A DNA stretch of 64,000 nucleotides. Origin: DASRLE01 sp963825315 (GTDB lineage: Bacteria > Verrucomicrobiota > Verrucomicrobiia > Limisphaerales > Palsa-1400). The notes beneath the pieces are model-generated. The model worked only from the letters and a program-made list of their open reading frames with translations, searched no databases and was not told where the DNA came from. The position numbers and the translations under genes were made by a program. Where the stretch lies: assembly GCA_963825315.1 (NCBI GenBank), contig CAWGST010000001.1, positions 558,001-622,000 of the forward strand, read 5' to 3'. Shown here piece by piece: positions 39,952 to 49,120 of the stretch. Position 1 is the first letter of the stretch, and each line of letters starts with the position of its first letter.

Positions 39952-40022
39952 ACCGAAAGTAGGGGCTGGATATTTTATTTTGGAGAATATTTAACTGAAG
40001 ACACGAAAATAAGGCATTTCCT

Positions 40023-43000
40023 ATGATTGATGCGCGTGAACATGTTCGCTCAGCCGCTTCGACTCAAGGTCGGCGGCGTTCAAAAACAACTGCCGCTGCT
40101 GCGGTTCGTGGCCGTCTGACTGGCGCGGCTCCCGCCAAATCCCTGCCCATTGAAAGGGTTTTCAGCGACGCCACCGTTAAACCCTTCGACCAAATCGAAT
40201 GGGAAAACCGCACCGCTGAAATCACCGACGACGGCGGGAAAGTCATTTTCAAACAGGAGAACGTCGAAGTTCCCAAATCCTGGTCGTTTCTGGCCACCAA
40301 GGTGGTCGTTTCGAAGTATTTCTACGGTGAACAGAATACGGCGGAACGGGAGACATCGGTCCGCCAACTGATCCATCGCGTTTGCCGGACGATTGCCGAT
40401 TGGGGCGTTCAGGATGGTTATTTTGACAAGGCCAACGGGGAGGTTTTTTACGATGAATTGGTCTGGCTCTGCCTCAACCAGTACGGCGCCTTTAATTCCC
40501 CGGTCTGGTTCAACGTCGGGCTTTACCATCAATATGGCGTCGGCCGCGCCTCCTCGCGCGGCAATTGGTTTTACAATCGCCAGACCCAATCCCCCGAACG
40601 GGCCCGCACCCAATATGAATTTCCCCAAGGCAGCGCCTGCTTCATTCAGTCCGTGGATGACAACATGGAAAGCATCATGCATCTGGCCCATAGCGAGGCC
40701 ATGCTCTTCAAATACGGTTCCGGCACCGGCACCGATCTCAGCCCGATTCGTTCCAGCCGGGAAAAATTGAGCGGCGGCGGCCGGCCCAGCGGCCCCCTCT
40801 CCTTTCTCAAGGTCTATGACCAGGTGGCCAATGTCGTCAAATCCGGCGGCAAAACCCGCCGGGCCGCCAAGATGAACACATTGCGCGATTACCACGGCGA
40901 CATCGAGGAGTTCATTGACGCCAAACAGAAAGAGGAAAGAAAGGCCTGGGCCTTGATCGAGCAGGGCTACGACGGCTCCTACAATGGCGACGCCTACGGC
41001 AGTGTCATGTACCAAAACGAAAACCTTTCCGTGCGGGCCAGCGATGACTTCATGCACGCCGCCCTCGGCGGCAAAGAATGGTTCACCCGCACGGTCACCG
41101 GCGCTCCCCTGGAAAAGAAGGATGCCGCCGCTTTGCTGCATAAAATTGCCGCCGGAACCTGGACCTGCGGCGATCCCGGTTTGCAATACGACGGCGCCAT
41201 CCAAAAGTGGCACACCTGCAAAGGCACCGAGCCGATTCATTCCACCAATCCCTGCTCCGAATACGTGTTCCTCAACAATACCGCCTGCAATCTCGCCTCG
41301 CTCAATTTGATGAAGTTCAAACGCGACGATGGCAGGTTCGACCTCCAGCGGTTCAAAGCCGCCGTCCGCATTTTCATCGCCGCCCAGGAAATCATCGTTG
41401 ATAACGCAAGCTATCCCACCCCGGAAATCGCGGAAAACTCGCATGTTTTTCGCACGCTCGGACTGGGCTACGCCAACTTGGGCTCCCTCATTATGAGCTA
41501 CGGCCTGCCTTACGATTCCAACGAAGCCCGCGCTTTGGCGGGCGCCCTCACCGCCATCATGACCGGCCACGCTTACGAGCAATCGGCCGACATCGCCGGC
41601 GTCATGGGGCCGTTCCAGGGTTACTACGACGCCCGCTGCGCCCATGTCAGCCGGCCCGCGGCCAGGGACAACGTTGCCGCCATGCTCGGGGTCATCCAAC
41701 AGCATCGCGCCGCCGTCGAAGACATTCATCCCAGCACCGAGTTCGCCTGCCTGAAAGAGGAGGCGCGCCATTGCTGGACCCGCGCCCTCAATCGCGGCCG
41801 CGAATCCGGCTATCGCAACGCCCAGGTCACCGTCCTGGCCCCCACCGGCACCATCGCCTTCCTCATGGATTGCGACACCACCGGCGTCGAACCCGACATC
41901 GCGCTAGTCAAGTATAAACTCCTGGCCGGCGGCGGCATGTTCAAAATGGTCAACCGCGGCGTCCCCGACGCCTTGCGCCGCCTCGGCTATGCCGAAAAGG
42001 ATATTGCCCCCATCCTCGCCCACGTCGAAAAATACGACACCATCGAGGATGTCGAAGACGATGGCGCCACCCTCTGCAGCGGCCTGAAACCCGCCCATTT
42101 GCCGGTGTTCGATTGCGCCTTCAAGGCCTGGCGCGGCAAGCGCAGCATCAGTTACATGGCCCATTTGAAAATGATGGCCGCCACCCAGCCCTTCATCAGC
42201 GGCGCCATTTCCAAAACCGTCAATCTGCCCCACGACTGCACGGTCGAAGACATCAAGGACGCCTACGTGCAGGCCTGGAAAATGGGCCTCAAATGCGTCG
42301 CCATTTATCGTGACGGTTCCAAGCGCTCCCAGCCGCTCAACACCAGGAAAACCAGGGACGGCGAAGAACCGGCCGCCGCCGCCCGCCTCCACGAACTGGA
42401 AGCCGAGATCGAAAGGTTCAAGGCCCGGGACGGCCAGCCCTTGCGCCGCCGCCTGCCCGACACCCGCACGGCTGTCACTCATAAATTCGACATTGCCGGG
42501 CATGAAGGTTATTTGACCGTCGGCCTCTTTGACGACAATCAACCCGGCGAGCTGTTTATCACCATGGCCAAGGAGGGATCGACCATTGGGGGACTGATGG
42601 ACACCATAGGCACGCTGACCAGCCTGGCGCTGCAATACGGTGTGCCGCTCGAAGCGTTGTTGCGGAAGTTTGCGCATCAACGCTTCGAGCCGTCCGGCTT
42701 TACCAAAAACCCGGAAATTCGCAACGCCGCTTCCATTATTGACTACGTCTTTCGCTGGCTGGCCCTGCAATTTATCCCGGGCTACCGCGAGGCCAACGTC
42801 GCCTCGCGCACCCAGCCCGAACTGGCCCTGCCCGGCCTCCCCGATGAGGTCAGCAAAAAAAAAATAAACCGGCCTGTGCCTGACCTGCCGCTCTCGGAAG
42901 ACACCGACATTCTGATTCAGCCGGCGGCGCGCGGCCCGGAGGGCAACGGAAACGGCCATGGCGATCCGGCCGCTGCCGCTGTCGGGCGGGTCGTTTCGCC

Positions 43001-43127
43001 TTTGAGCCAGCAACTTGGGCGTTTTCAAAGCGACGCCCCCACCTGTCCCAATTGCGGCCACGTCGCCGTGCGCAACGGCGCCTGCTACAAGTGCCTCAAC
43101 TGCGGCGAAAGCCTGGGCTGTTCGTAG
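40023..43127 (+). CDS. nrdJ: Vitamin B12-dependent (class II) ribonucleotide reductase
   Basis: Adenosylcobalamin-dependent enzyme making deoxyribonucleotides; 1034 residues. After a variable N-terminus the class II core includes SACFIQSVDDNMESIMHLAH, KYGSGTGTDLSPIRSSREKL, the active-site CNPCSEYVFLNNTACNLASL and VTVLAPTGTIAFLMDCDTTG. A C-terminal cysteine motif (CPNCGHVAVRNGACYKCLNC) ends the protein, as in long NrdJ forms. No cobalamin riboswitch is evident upstream, but a possible NrdR box is. Confidence 0.97.
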   Translation: MIDAREHVRSAASTQGRRRSKTTAAAAVRGRLTGAAPAKSLPIERVFSDATVKPFDQIEWENRTAEITDDGGKVIFKQENVEVPKSWSFLATKVVVSKYFYGEQNTAERETSVRQLIHRVCRTIADWGVQDGYFDKANGEVFYDELVWLCLNQYGAFNSPVWFNVGLYHQYGVGRASSRGNWFYNRQTQSPERARTQYEFPQGSACFIQSVDDNMESIMHLAHSEAMLFKYGSGTGTDLSPIRSSREKLSGGGRPSGPLSFLKVYDQVANVVKSGGKTRRAAKMNTLRDYHGDIEEFIDAKQKEERKAWALIEQGYDGSYNGDAYGSVMYQNENLSVRASDDFMHAALGGKEWFTRTVTGAPLEKKDAAALLHKIAAGTWTCGDPGLQYDGAIQKWHTCKGTEPIHSTNPCSEYVFLNNTACNLASLNLMKFKRDDGRFDLQRFKAAVRIFIAAQEIIVDNASYPTPEIAENSHVFRTLGLGYANLGSLIMSYGLPYDSNEARALAGALTAIMTGHAYEQSADIAGVMGPFQGYYDARCAHVSRPAARDNVAAMLGVIQQHRAAVEDIHPSTEFACLKEEARHCWTRALNRGRESGYRNAQVTVLAPTGTIAFLMDCDTTGVEPDIALVKYKLLAGGGMFKMVNRGVPDALRRLGYAEKDIAPILAHVEKYDTIEDVEDDGATLCSGLKPAHLPVFDCAFKAWRGKRSISYMAHLKMMAATQPFISGAISKTVNLPHDCTVEDIKDAYVQAWKMGLKCVAIYRDGSKRSQPLNTRKTRDGEEPAAAARLHELEAEIERFKARDGQPLRRRLPDTRTAVTHKFDIAGHEGYLTVGLFDDNQPGELFITMAKEGSTIGGLMDTIGTLTSLALQYGVPLEALLRKFAHQRFEPSGFTKNPEIRNAASIIDYVFRWLALQFIPGYREANVASRTQPELALPGLPDEVSKKKINRPVPDLPLSEDTDILIQPAARGPEGNGNGHGDPAAAAVGRVVSPLSQQLGRFQSDAPTCPNCGHVAVRNGACYKCLNCGESLGCS

Positions 43128-43139
43128 GAGATTACGAGT

Positions 43140-43216
43140 AAAAGCGGCGGAGGGCCGCCGCAGTCCAGGACGCTGGCGCGTTATCTGACGACTCTCGAAG
43201 GGCGCGAAGCGTTTTG
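43140..43216. repeat. Dispersed palindromic repeat, copy 2 (left part)
   Basis: Reverse complement of the 19700-19782 part of copy 1, with GCGGCGGAGGGCCGCCGC stem and GGCGCGAAGCGTTTTG at its end. It is interrupted after G43216 by a group II intron and resumes at 45092. Confidence 0.88.
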
Positions 43217-45091
43217 ATCGGGTCGAGGTGACGGGATTGCGCCCGCCACCCCTCCCACACCACCGTACGTGCGGTTTTCCGCATACGGCGGTTGAACGCA
43301 GCGGCTTTATGGAGCCGCGAGGTCTGATGGCATAAGGAATCCGAAGCGTCGCAGTGTGCGATTGCTCAACACCGTGTGCAGGGTTCCAGTTCGGGCGATG
43401 GACCATGCTCCCTTGCTGCTGAAGGCCACTTTGAGCAATCTCCCCTTGGCTCCCAGTTGCTTCAAGTGTCGCAGTCGGCCTGCCGCGCTGTGCCACCGCC
43501 CCCAAAAGCATTTGCGCATGTGTCGCCGTATCCAGCTTTCCAAGTCAAAGATATTGCGCCGTTCCTCGGCCAGGCCGTAATAGGCCCACCAACCGCGCAG
43601 ATACGCGCGCCATCGGTCGCGCAGCTTTTCGCTGCTGAGACTTTGGCCGCTTCGCCACAGCTCCCTGACTTTGGCTTTCAACCGCTCCACACTCTGCGGG
43701 GCCGCTTCGATCTTTCCTTGTGGATTGATCCGAAACCCCAGGAACTTCCGTTCCCAGGGCCGCCCCACGCCGCTTTTGTCCGCGTTGACTTCCAGCCGCA
43801 GATGTTTCTTGATCCATTCCGTCACACTGGCCAGTACTCGCTCCGCCGCGCGTTGGCTGCCCACATAAATGTTGCCGTCGTCCGCGTAGCGGCTGAAGGC
43901 CAGCCCTCTCCTCTCCAGTTCCTTGTCCAGCGCGTCCAGATAGATGTTGGCCAGCAGCGGGGACAAAGGCCCGCCTTGCGGCGTGCCTTCCTCGCTGGTG
44001 ATGACCACCCCCTCGATCATCGCTCCGGCTCGCAAATATTGGCCGATCAATTTCAACACCCGTTTGTCCCGAATCGTCTGTCCGATTCGGTTCATCAGAA
44101 TGTCGTGGTTGACCCGGTCAAAGAATTTGCTGATGTCCATGTCCACCACCCACCCCTTGCCGCTCTGGATGTGCGCTTGCGCCGCTTTCACGGCGGTTTG
44201 CGCCCCTCGCCCCGGTCGGAATCCGTGGCTGTGCTCGCTGAAGGTCGGATCGAATATCGGCTGCAACACTTGCAAAAGCATTTGTTGTATCCAGCGATCC
44301 TGCACCGTCGGTATGCCCAGCATCCGTTTCCCGCCGTTGGGCTTGGGAATTTCCACCCGCCGCACCGGGCTGGGCACATAAGTCCCGGCCAGCAATTTGG
44401 CGGCGATGCTTTCCCAATGCGCTCGTCTATGATCGCGCAGTTGATTCACCGTCATCCGGTCAATCCCCGACGCGCCTCTGTTGCGTTTGACCGCCAGCCC
44501 AGCGACCGTGGCGTTGTCCCGGTTGACTATTTGTTCCATCAGTTGCTCGTACATTGCTTTCTTTGGCGACTTCCGCAAAAGAGTTCCTTGCCTGCCGCTC
44601 TGCGCGCTTGAGGCGGCTGCACCGCCGAGACACGCGTTGGCCGGGCCGGGGTGGTGACCGCAGTTGTCGCCTCCCGCCGTTTCGGTTGACTCGCAGGTTC
44701 TCTCTCAGTCCATCGTTTAGCTTTGTTCTTTCGTTCTTCGGCCCTTCGCTCGGCCCGGCTTTCGCCGCGCTTTAATCGCTACTATGGCCTCTGCTGACTT
44801 CCGCCTGCTTCTCGGCCCGCGGATCTCCTTGGGTCAGTGTTGTGCCTTTCCTCTCACGCCGCCGAGTTCTACCTGATGCCGTTTGATGACCTTTTGGGCT
44901 TCGCTGTTACTCGCCAGCTTGCCTCCTGCACCCGGCCTCGCTACTCGTTCGTGTTCCTGCGGCCAAGAGTTCGCTTCTGGTTCTTTCGACCTGCGCCTTG
45001 CGGCCTCGGCCTAACCTTCCACTACGGTTGGCGTCATCGCCTCCGTCGGGTTCCTTTCACCCCGATAGTTCACAACACCTGCCAAGCACAC
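43217..45091 (-). mobile_element. Group II intron, class C-like
   Basis: On the minus strand the intron starts GTGTGCTTGGCAGG at 45091 and ends CCTCGACCCGAT at 43217, giving 1875 bases. Domain V (about 43259-43292) reads CCGCCGTATGCGG, GAAAA-type loop, CCGCACGTACGG; its catalytic triad is CGC, as in class C introns. A domain VI-like stem (GGTGGCGGG / CCCGTCACC) follows. Removing it restores the repeat sequence GGCGCACTCCAAAACGC found uninterrupted in copy 1, which fixes both splice junctions. Confidence 0.92.
43307..44578 (-). CDS. ltrA: Group II intron reverse transcriptase/maturase
   Basis: A protein of 423 residues. RT domains are clear: RGASGIDRMTV, PKPNGGKRMLGIPTVQDRW, the GFRPGRG block, VVDMDISKFFDRVNHDIL, EGTPQGGPLSPLLANIYLD and the catalytic YADDGNIYV. 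A maturase X domain follows with LRGWWAYYGLAEERRNIFDL. No C-terminal HNH endonuclease domain is present, in line with class C introns. It lies in domain IV of the intron and is intact. Confidence 0.95.
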   Translation of the reverse strand: MRKSPKKAMYEQLMEQIVNRDNATVAGLAVKRNRGASGIDRMTVNQLRDHRRAHWESIAAKLLAGTYVPSPVRRVEIPKPNGGKRMLGIPTVQDRWIQQMLLQVLQPIFDPTFSEHSHGFRPGRGAQTAVKAAQAHIQSGKGWVVDMDISKFFDRVNHDILMNRIGQTIRDKRVLKLIGQYLRAGAMIEGVVITSEEGTPQGGPLSPLLANIYLDALDKELERRGLAFSRYADDGNIYVGSQRAAERVLASVTEWIKKHLRLEVNADKSGVGRPWERKFLGFRINPQGKIEAAPQSVERLKAKVRELWRSGQSLSSEKLRDRWRAYLRGWWAYYGLAEERRNIFDLESWIRRHMRKCFWGRWHSAAGRLRHLKQLGAKGRLLKVAFSSKGAWSIARTGTLHTVLSNRTLRRFGFLMPSDLAAP

Positions 45092-45113
45092 GAGTGCGCC
45101 AGTCCTCGGGCGC
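45092..45113. repeat. Dispersed palindromic repeat, copy 2 (right part, intron 5' exon)
   Basis: GAGTGCGCCAGTCCTCGGGC is the complement of the copy 1 stem-loop GCGCCAGAGGACTGGCGCAC, so this is the continuation of the repeat on the other side of the intron. The intron lies directly behind the stem-loop. Confidence 0.8.
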
Positions 45114-45246
45114 TTTTGGAATGACGCTCTTTCGTCGCGCAGCCGCAAATACCAACAGCTTGGTTCGATATTCGAGGCAAATGTTAGATGAGTTTGCCCA
45201 CATGCCTGGAGTTGCCCCGGCGCCCGCGCCGAAGTAAGCTGCCATT

Positions 45247-46253
45247 ATGATTGATCGCTCGGAAACTCAACAGGCGGATTTCGTCACCCGCATTCCTTTG
45301 CCGCCGGAACGGCTGGATGCCCTCTCGCGCGATATTCTCAAGCTCAAACACAGCTTGAACGCCATCATCCTGGCCCATAATTACCAGGTGCCCGAAATCC
45401 AGGACGTCGCGGATTACGTGGGCGATTCCCTCGGCCTCTCACAACAGGCCGCCAAAACCAGGGCCGAGGTGATTGTTTTCTGCGGAGTGCATTTCATGGC
45501 CGAAACGGCCAAAATCCTCAATCCAGCCAAGACCGTTATTCTTCCTGACAAGGACGCGGGCTGTTCCCTGGAGGAAAGCTGCCCCGCGCCGAAATTGAAG
45601 GCCTTGCAGGCCGCCAATCCCAATTTTTACACCGTGACCTACATCAATTGCAGCGCGGAGGTCAAGGCCCTCAGCGATGTCATTTGCACCAGCGGCAACG
45701 CGGTCAAAATTGTCAACGCCGCCCCCGGGACCGCGACCTCCTGTTCGTGCCGGATGAAAACCTCGGGGCCTGGGTGATGGAACAGACCGGCCGGAAGATG
45801 ACGTTGTGGGCCGGCAGTTGTTATGCGCATGTTGAGTTCACCCACGCCGGCGTCATGCGCATTCGCCGGGATTTTCCCGACGCCCCGCTCGTCGCCCATC
45901 CGGAATGCACCAAAGCCGTGCGCCTGTTGGCCGACGAAATTTGTTCGACCGAACAAATGGTCGCCTTTTGCAAACGCTCTCCGGCCCCGGCCATCCTGAT
46001 TGCCACCGAGGCCGGCATGATTCATCGCTTGCTCAAAGAGTGCCCGGGCAAACGGTTTATTCCCGTGCCGGTGGAGAATTGCCGCTGCAACGAGTGCAAA
46101 TTCATGAAAATGAACACGCTGGAAAAACTTTACGATTGCATGGCCCGCCTCCATCCCAGGGTGGAATTGAGCGCTGATATCATGCAACGAGCCAGGTTGC
46201 CCATCGAACGCATGTTGCAAATCTCTTCGCAACCGCTGGCCAATGCGGGATGA
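45247..46253 (+). CDS. nadA: Quinolinate synthase A, with one frameshift
   Basis: A [4Fe-4S] enzyme that condenses iminoaspartate and dihydroxyacetone phosphate in NAD synthesis. The first frame runs from MIDRSETQQADFVTRIPLPP through ILAHNYQVPEIQDVADYVGD, FCGVHFMAETAKIL and YINCSAEVKALSDVICTSGN. It is lost within CCCCCGGG (about 45723-45739). Adding one base continues as DRDLLFVPDENLGAWVMEQT, WAGSCYAHVEF and PVENCRCNECKFMKMNTLEK to 46253. The full protein is about 335 residues, as expected. A consensus error in a homopolymer is the simplest explanation. Confidence 0.93.
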
Positions 46254-47121
46254 GATGGAAACCATTGAACCTTCCGGGCGCGCCTGGATCACCGGGGCGG
46301 GCGGTTTGATTGGCCGTTATCTGGCCGAAACAAAAACGGCCGGCGCGGCCCGATTCGAAATCATTCCCCTCACCCGCCTCATGCTCGACTTGACGGATTT
46401 TGCGTCCGTCGAGAAACGGTTTCGCGCGGAGCGCCCGGCCCTGGTCATCCATTGCGCGGCGCTGTCCCAGAGCATCGCCTGCCAGGCCAATCCCGCGCTG
46501 GCCAAAAAAATCAACGTCGAGACAACGGCGCATCTGGCCGCCCTGGCGGCGGAGGCCGATTTTATATTCTTTTCCACCGATTTGGTTTTTGACGGGCGCA
46601 AAGGCAATTACATCGAAACGGACCCTGTCAATCCACTGAACGTTTATGGGGAGACAAAAGTTCAGGCCGAACAAATCGTTTTGACAAATCCGCGGCACAC
46701 CGTCATCCGCGCCTCGTTGAACAGCGGCGCTTCGCCCAATGGAACCAGCGCGTACAATGAGCGGATGCAGGCCGCCTGGAAAGAAGGCCGGGCGCTGAAG
46801 TTATTTTTCGATGAATTTCGCTGCCCGATTCCGGCCTCGGTAACGGCCCGCGCAGTCTGGGAATTGGTCGGGCAACGCCGGTCCGGGCTGTATCATCTGG
46901 CCGGCAGCGAGCGCCTTTCACGCGCCGCCATTGGCGAATTGGCGGCGGGCCGCCATCCTGAACTCAAACCCCGCATCGAAACCTGTTCGTTGCGGGATTA
47001 CCAGGGCGCGCCGCGTCCGCGGGACGTGTCCTTGAACTGTTCCAAAATCCAAAAACTTCTTTCCTTTCCCCTGCCCGGTCTGTCGCGATACCTGCGCGAC
47101 CACCCGGAGGAATCCTTCTGA
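46243..47121 (+). CDS. SDR/RmlD-like NAD(P)-dependent sugar reductase
   Basis: An extended short-chain dehydrogenase of up to 292 residues. A start at METIEPSGRAWITG (46255) is equally possible. The cofactor motif is ITGAGGLIGRYLAE; the active-site residues appear in FFSTDLVFDG and VYGETKVQAEQ (YxxxK). The overall pattern, including PALVIHCAALSQSIACQANP, resembles dTDP-4-dehydrorhamnose reductases. The substrate is not certain. It overlaps the end of nadA by 11 bases. Confidence 0.88.
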   Translation: MRDEMETIEPSGRAWITGAGGLIGRYLAETKTAGAARFEIIPLTRLMLDLTDFASVEKRFRAERPALVIHCAALSQSIACQANPALAKKINVETTAHLAALAAEADFIFFSTDLVFDGRKGNYIETDPVNPLNVYGETKVQAEQIVLTNPRHTVIRASLNSGASPNGTSAYNERMQAAWKEGRALKLFFDEFRCPIPASVTARAVWELVGQRRSGLYHLAGSERLSRAAIGELAAGRHPELKPRIETCSLRDYQGAPRPRDVSLNCSKIQKLLSFPLPGLSRYLRDHPEESF

Positions 47122-47123
47122 TT

Positions 47124-47214
47124 CCTAATCTTAATCTTAATCTTAATCTTGTCCCTTCCGTCCCCTTGGTCCCTTTGGTCCCTGAAGAAGATTAAGATTA
47201 AGATTAAGATTAGG
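47124..47214. repeat. 27-bp perfect inverted repeat made of TTAATC units
   Basis: The left arm (47124-47150) consists of four TTAATC-type units, and the right arm (47188-47214) of the complementary GATTAA units. They pair over 27 bp around a 37-base loop rich in GTCCC and TTTGGTCC. It lies between the convergent SDR gene and nfo, and the nfo stop codon is inside the right arm. Confidence 0.92.
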
Positions 47215-48067
47215 AGCCGGAACCTGTCACAAGCGAGCGCAGCACGGCCAGATTGGCCGCGTCTTCGTGCAGGTCGTCGGATTTGGGCGTCTCCAGGCAG
47301 CCCGGGGAATTTTTGAAGCGGGCGTCGTTGACGATGTGGCGGAACCCTTCCAGCCCGATTTTACCCTTGCCAATGTCTTCGTGCCGGTCCACCCGCGAGC
47401 CGAGGTCCGTTTTTGAATCGTTGAGATGAAAGGCCAGTATCTCCCTTCGGCCGATCAGCGCCTCAATCCGCCGCATCGTTTTGTCCCAGCCCTTGCCGGT
47501 TCGAATGTCGTAACCCGCGGCGAAGAGATGGGCCGTGTCAATACACAATCCCAGGCGTGCGGGGGTTCCCACGCCGTCGTAAATGGCCGCCAGATGCTCA
47601 ATTTGATTGCCCAGGTAACTTCCCTGACCCGCCGTGTTTTCTAGGGCGATCCGGACTTTTGCGTCCTTGGTCGCGCGCAGCGCTTCATCCAATCCGGCCA
47701 CGATCCGCCGCAGGCCGGCCGTTTCGCCCGCGCCCAGATGCGCCCCCGGATGCAGGACCAGAAACGGCAAACCGAGCGCCCCGGCAAAGGTGATTTCCTG
47801 GATCAGCGATTGCAGGGATTTGGCGCGGTTGCCGGACGGTCCCGCGCCCAGATTGATCAGATAACCCGTGTGCCCAAAAACGGCGGCGAACTGGAGGCGC
47901 GCCTCCTCCCGCTTGAACAGCGCAATATCGGCGGCCGGATGCGCCCGTCCAAACCACTGCATATTATTCTTGACAAATATCTGGACGCACTTCGCCGTAA
48001 TCTGCTCCGCCCGTTTTAGAGCCGTATGAACCCCGCCAGCCGTGGAACAGTGAGCGCCGAAAATCAT
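47210..48067 (-). CDS. nfo: Endonuclease IV (AP endonuclease, Nfo family)
   Basis: A zinc-dependent apurinic/apyrimidinic endonuclease of base-excision repair; 285 residues from MIFGAHCSTAGGVHTALKRA. The metal-binding blocks are visible: LVLHPGAHLGAG, ALENTAGQGSYLG, CIDTAHLFAAGYD, FHLNDSK, DRHEDIGKGKIG and the closing LETPK. The open frame extends 76 codons upstream without family similarity, so the ATG at 48067 is chosen. Its stop lies in the inverted TTAATC hairpin. Confidence 0.95.
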   Translation of the reverse strand: MIFGAHCSTAGGVHTALKRAEQITAKCVQIFVKNNMQWFGRAHPAADIALFKREEARLQFAAVFGHTGYLINLGAGPSGNRAKSLQSLIQEITFAGALGLPFLVLHPGAHLGAGETAGLRRIVAGLDEALRATKDAKVRIALENTAGQGSYLGNQIEHLAAIYDGVGTPARLGLCIDTAHLFAAGYDIRTGKGWDKTMRRIEALIGRREILAFHLNDSKTDLGSRVDRHEDIGKGKIGLEGFRHIVNDARFKNSPGCLETPKSDDLHEDAANLAVLRSLVTGSGS

Positions 48068-48179
48068 GCAACGAACCTGCCGCGAAAAAGCGCGGAATAC
48101 AAATCCCTTTTTGCGTCTCTTGCCCTGCAAGCCGTCAGAATCACGCATAAGAAACTTTTTAACCACGAATTTTTGACAA

Positions 48180-48244
48180 GGTAGGGCACACTCTGTCGAG
48201 CCGTGATTAGATCGAGCTGGGGTTCGACGGAGTCTCACCCTACC
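48180..48244. repeat. Imperfect palindrome GGTAGGG...CCCTACC
   Basis: The arms GGTAGGGCACACTCTGTCGA (48180-48199) and TCGACGGAGTCTCACCCTAC (48224-48243) are complementary with a few mismatches and one gap. It lies between the divergent ends of nfo and the ParE-like gene. It resembles a dispersed TAGGGTGAGACTCCGTCGA-type repeat that I recall from verrucomicrobial genomes; only one copy is in this window. Confidence 0.6.
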
Positions 48245-48320
48245 GGTTGCCGCTTCGTTCTCCTGTGGCAAAATCATTCCCACGTTGCCTGACATGACCC
48301 GGCATTGTCGGACGTGTATC

Positions 48321-48638
48321 CTAAAAAAATCGCTCCGGTTCCTGCCGCCAGTTGACGTTCCCGTAGAGGACGCGCTTGATCTCCACGCCCTTGCCAGATG
48401 GCTGGTAGAAAATCAGCCAGCGGTTGAAGGGCGGCGCCAGAACCAAGAAACGCGCGCCTTTCAAGGCCCGATGTTTGAAGCGCGCCCGCGGTCCCATTTC
48501 CGGGAATTGCGCCAGCCGTTCGAAAGTCTCAAAAGCGGCATCCAGAAAATCCCGCGCCGCCGACTCGTTATCGGCGGCGATGAAATCCCGCGCGGCGATC
48601 AGGTCTTCATCCGTCTCCGGGGACGCCTGCCAGTTCAT
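48321..48638 (-). CDS. RelE/ParE-family toxin
   Basis: A protein of 105 residues starting MNWQASPETDEDLIAARDFI. It has the ParE pattern: helix hairpin at the N-terminus (AARDFLDAAFETFERLAQFP), MGPRARFKHRALKGARFLVL, and a terminal RVLYGNVNWRQEPERFF. The toxin starts in an ATGA overlap with the antitoxin. The family acts on gyrase or mRNA; which applies here cannot be told. Confidence 0.88.
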   Translation of the reverse strand: MNWQASPETDEDLIAARDFIAADNESAARDFLDAAFETFERLAQFPEMGPRARFKHRALKGARFLVLAPPFNRWLIFYQPSGKGVEIKRVLYGNVNWRQEPERFF

Positions 48639-48886
48639 CGCTTCAAGCTTCCGTAGATGCGCGCCTTGCGCGCGGCGGTCATGGGTGTGGCGGGGCCGGC
48701 CTGCAGCAGCAGGGCTTCCAGCTCATCCGCGTTGCGGAAGCTCGCGCCTTCGGGACCACTGCCCCGGGTGACGGCGTCCAGCAAGGCCAGCGCCTGATGA
48801 ACGACCTCGCTCTTGTTCGAGGCCCGGCCGGCGCGAATGTGCCGCCGGATGATGGCTTCATAGTAATCAGTACGTGTGTAACCCAT
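48635..48886 (-). CDS. ParD-like ribbon-helix-helix antitoxin
   Basis: A protein of 83 residues starting MGYTRTDYYEAIIRRHIRAG. The ribbon-helix-helix part (GRASNKSEVVHQALALLDAV) is typical of ParD. It overlaps the ParE-like gene by four bases. The ATG at 48886 is preferred to one eight codons upstream because the family begins close to the ribbon strand. Confidence 0.87.
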   Translation of the reverse strand: MGYTRTDYYEAIIRRHIRAGRASNKSEVVHQALALLDAVTRGSGPEGASFRNADELEALLLQAGPATPMTAARKARIYGSLKR

Positions 48887-49120
48887 GTCGTTATGGTAAT
48901 CTATTGGCAAATGCTGTCAAGGAAGAGGTTTTCCTTCAACCCTTCATCACCCAATGAAGCGCAGCGTCCGCCGGCAACGGGACCCTTTGTCAACCGGAGG
49001 CCGCCATGACTCCAAATCATCAAAATGTTGAAATGTTACGAACTGACGGATTTAAGGCGCAAAAACACAAGACTTTCTGCGCTTCTTGCGCCTTTTCGCG
49101 GCTAATTCATTGTGTTTCTG

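Noticed and set aside
40080..43511. Long minus-strand frames opposite nrdJ
   Set aside because: Codon-bias shadows of nrdJ without domains.
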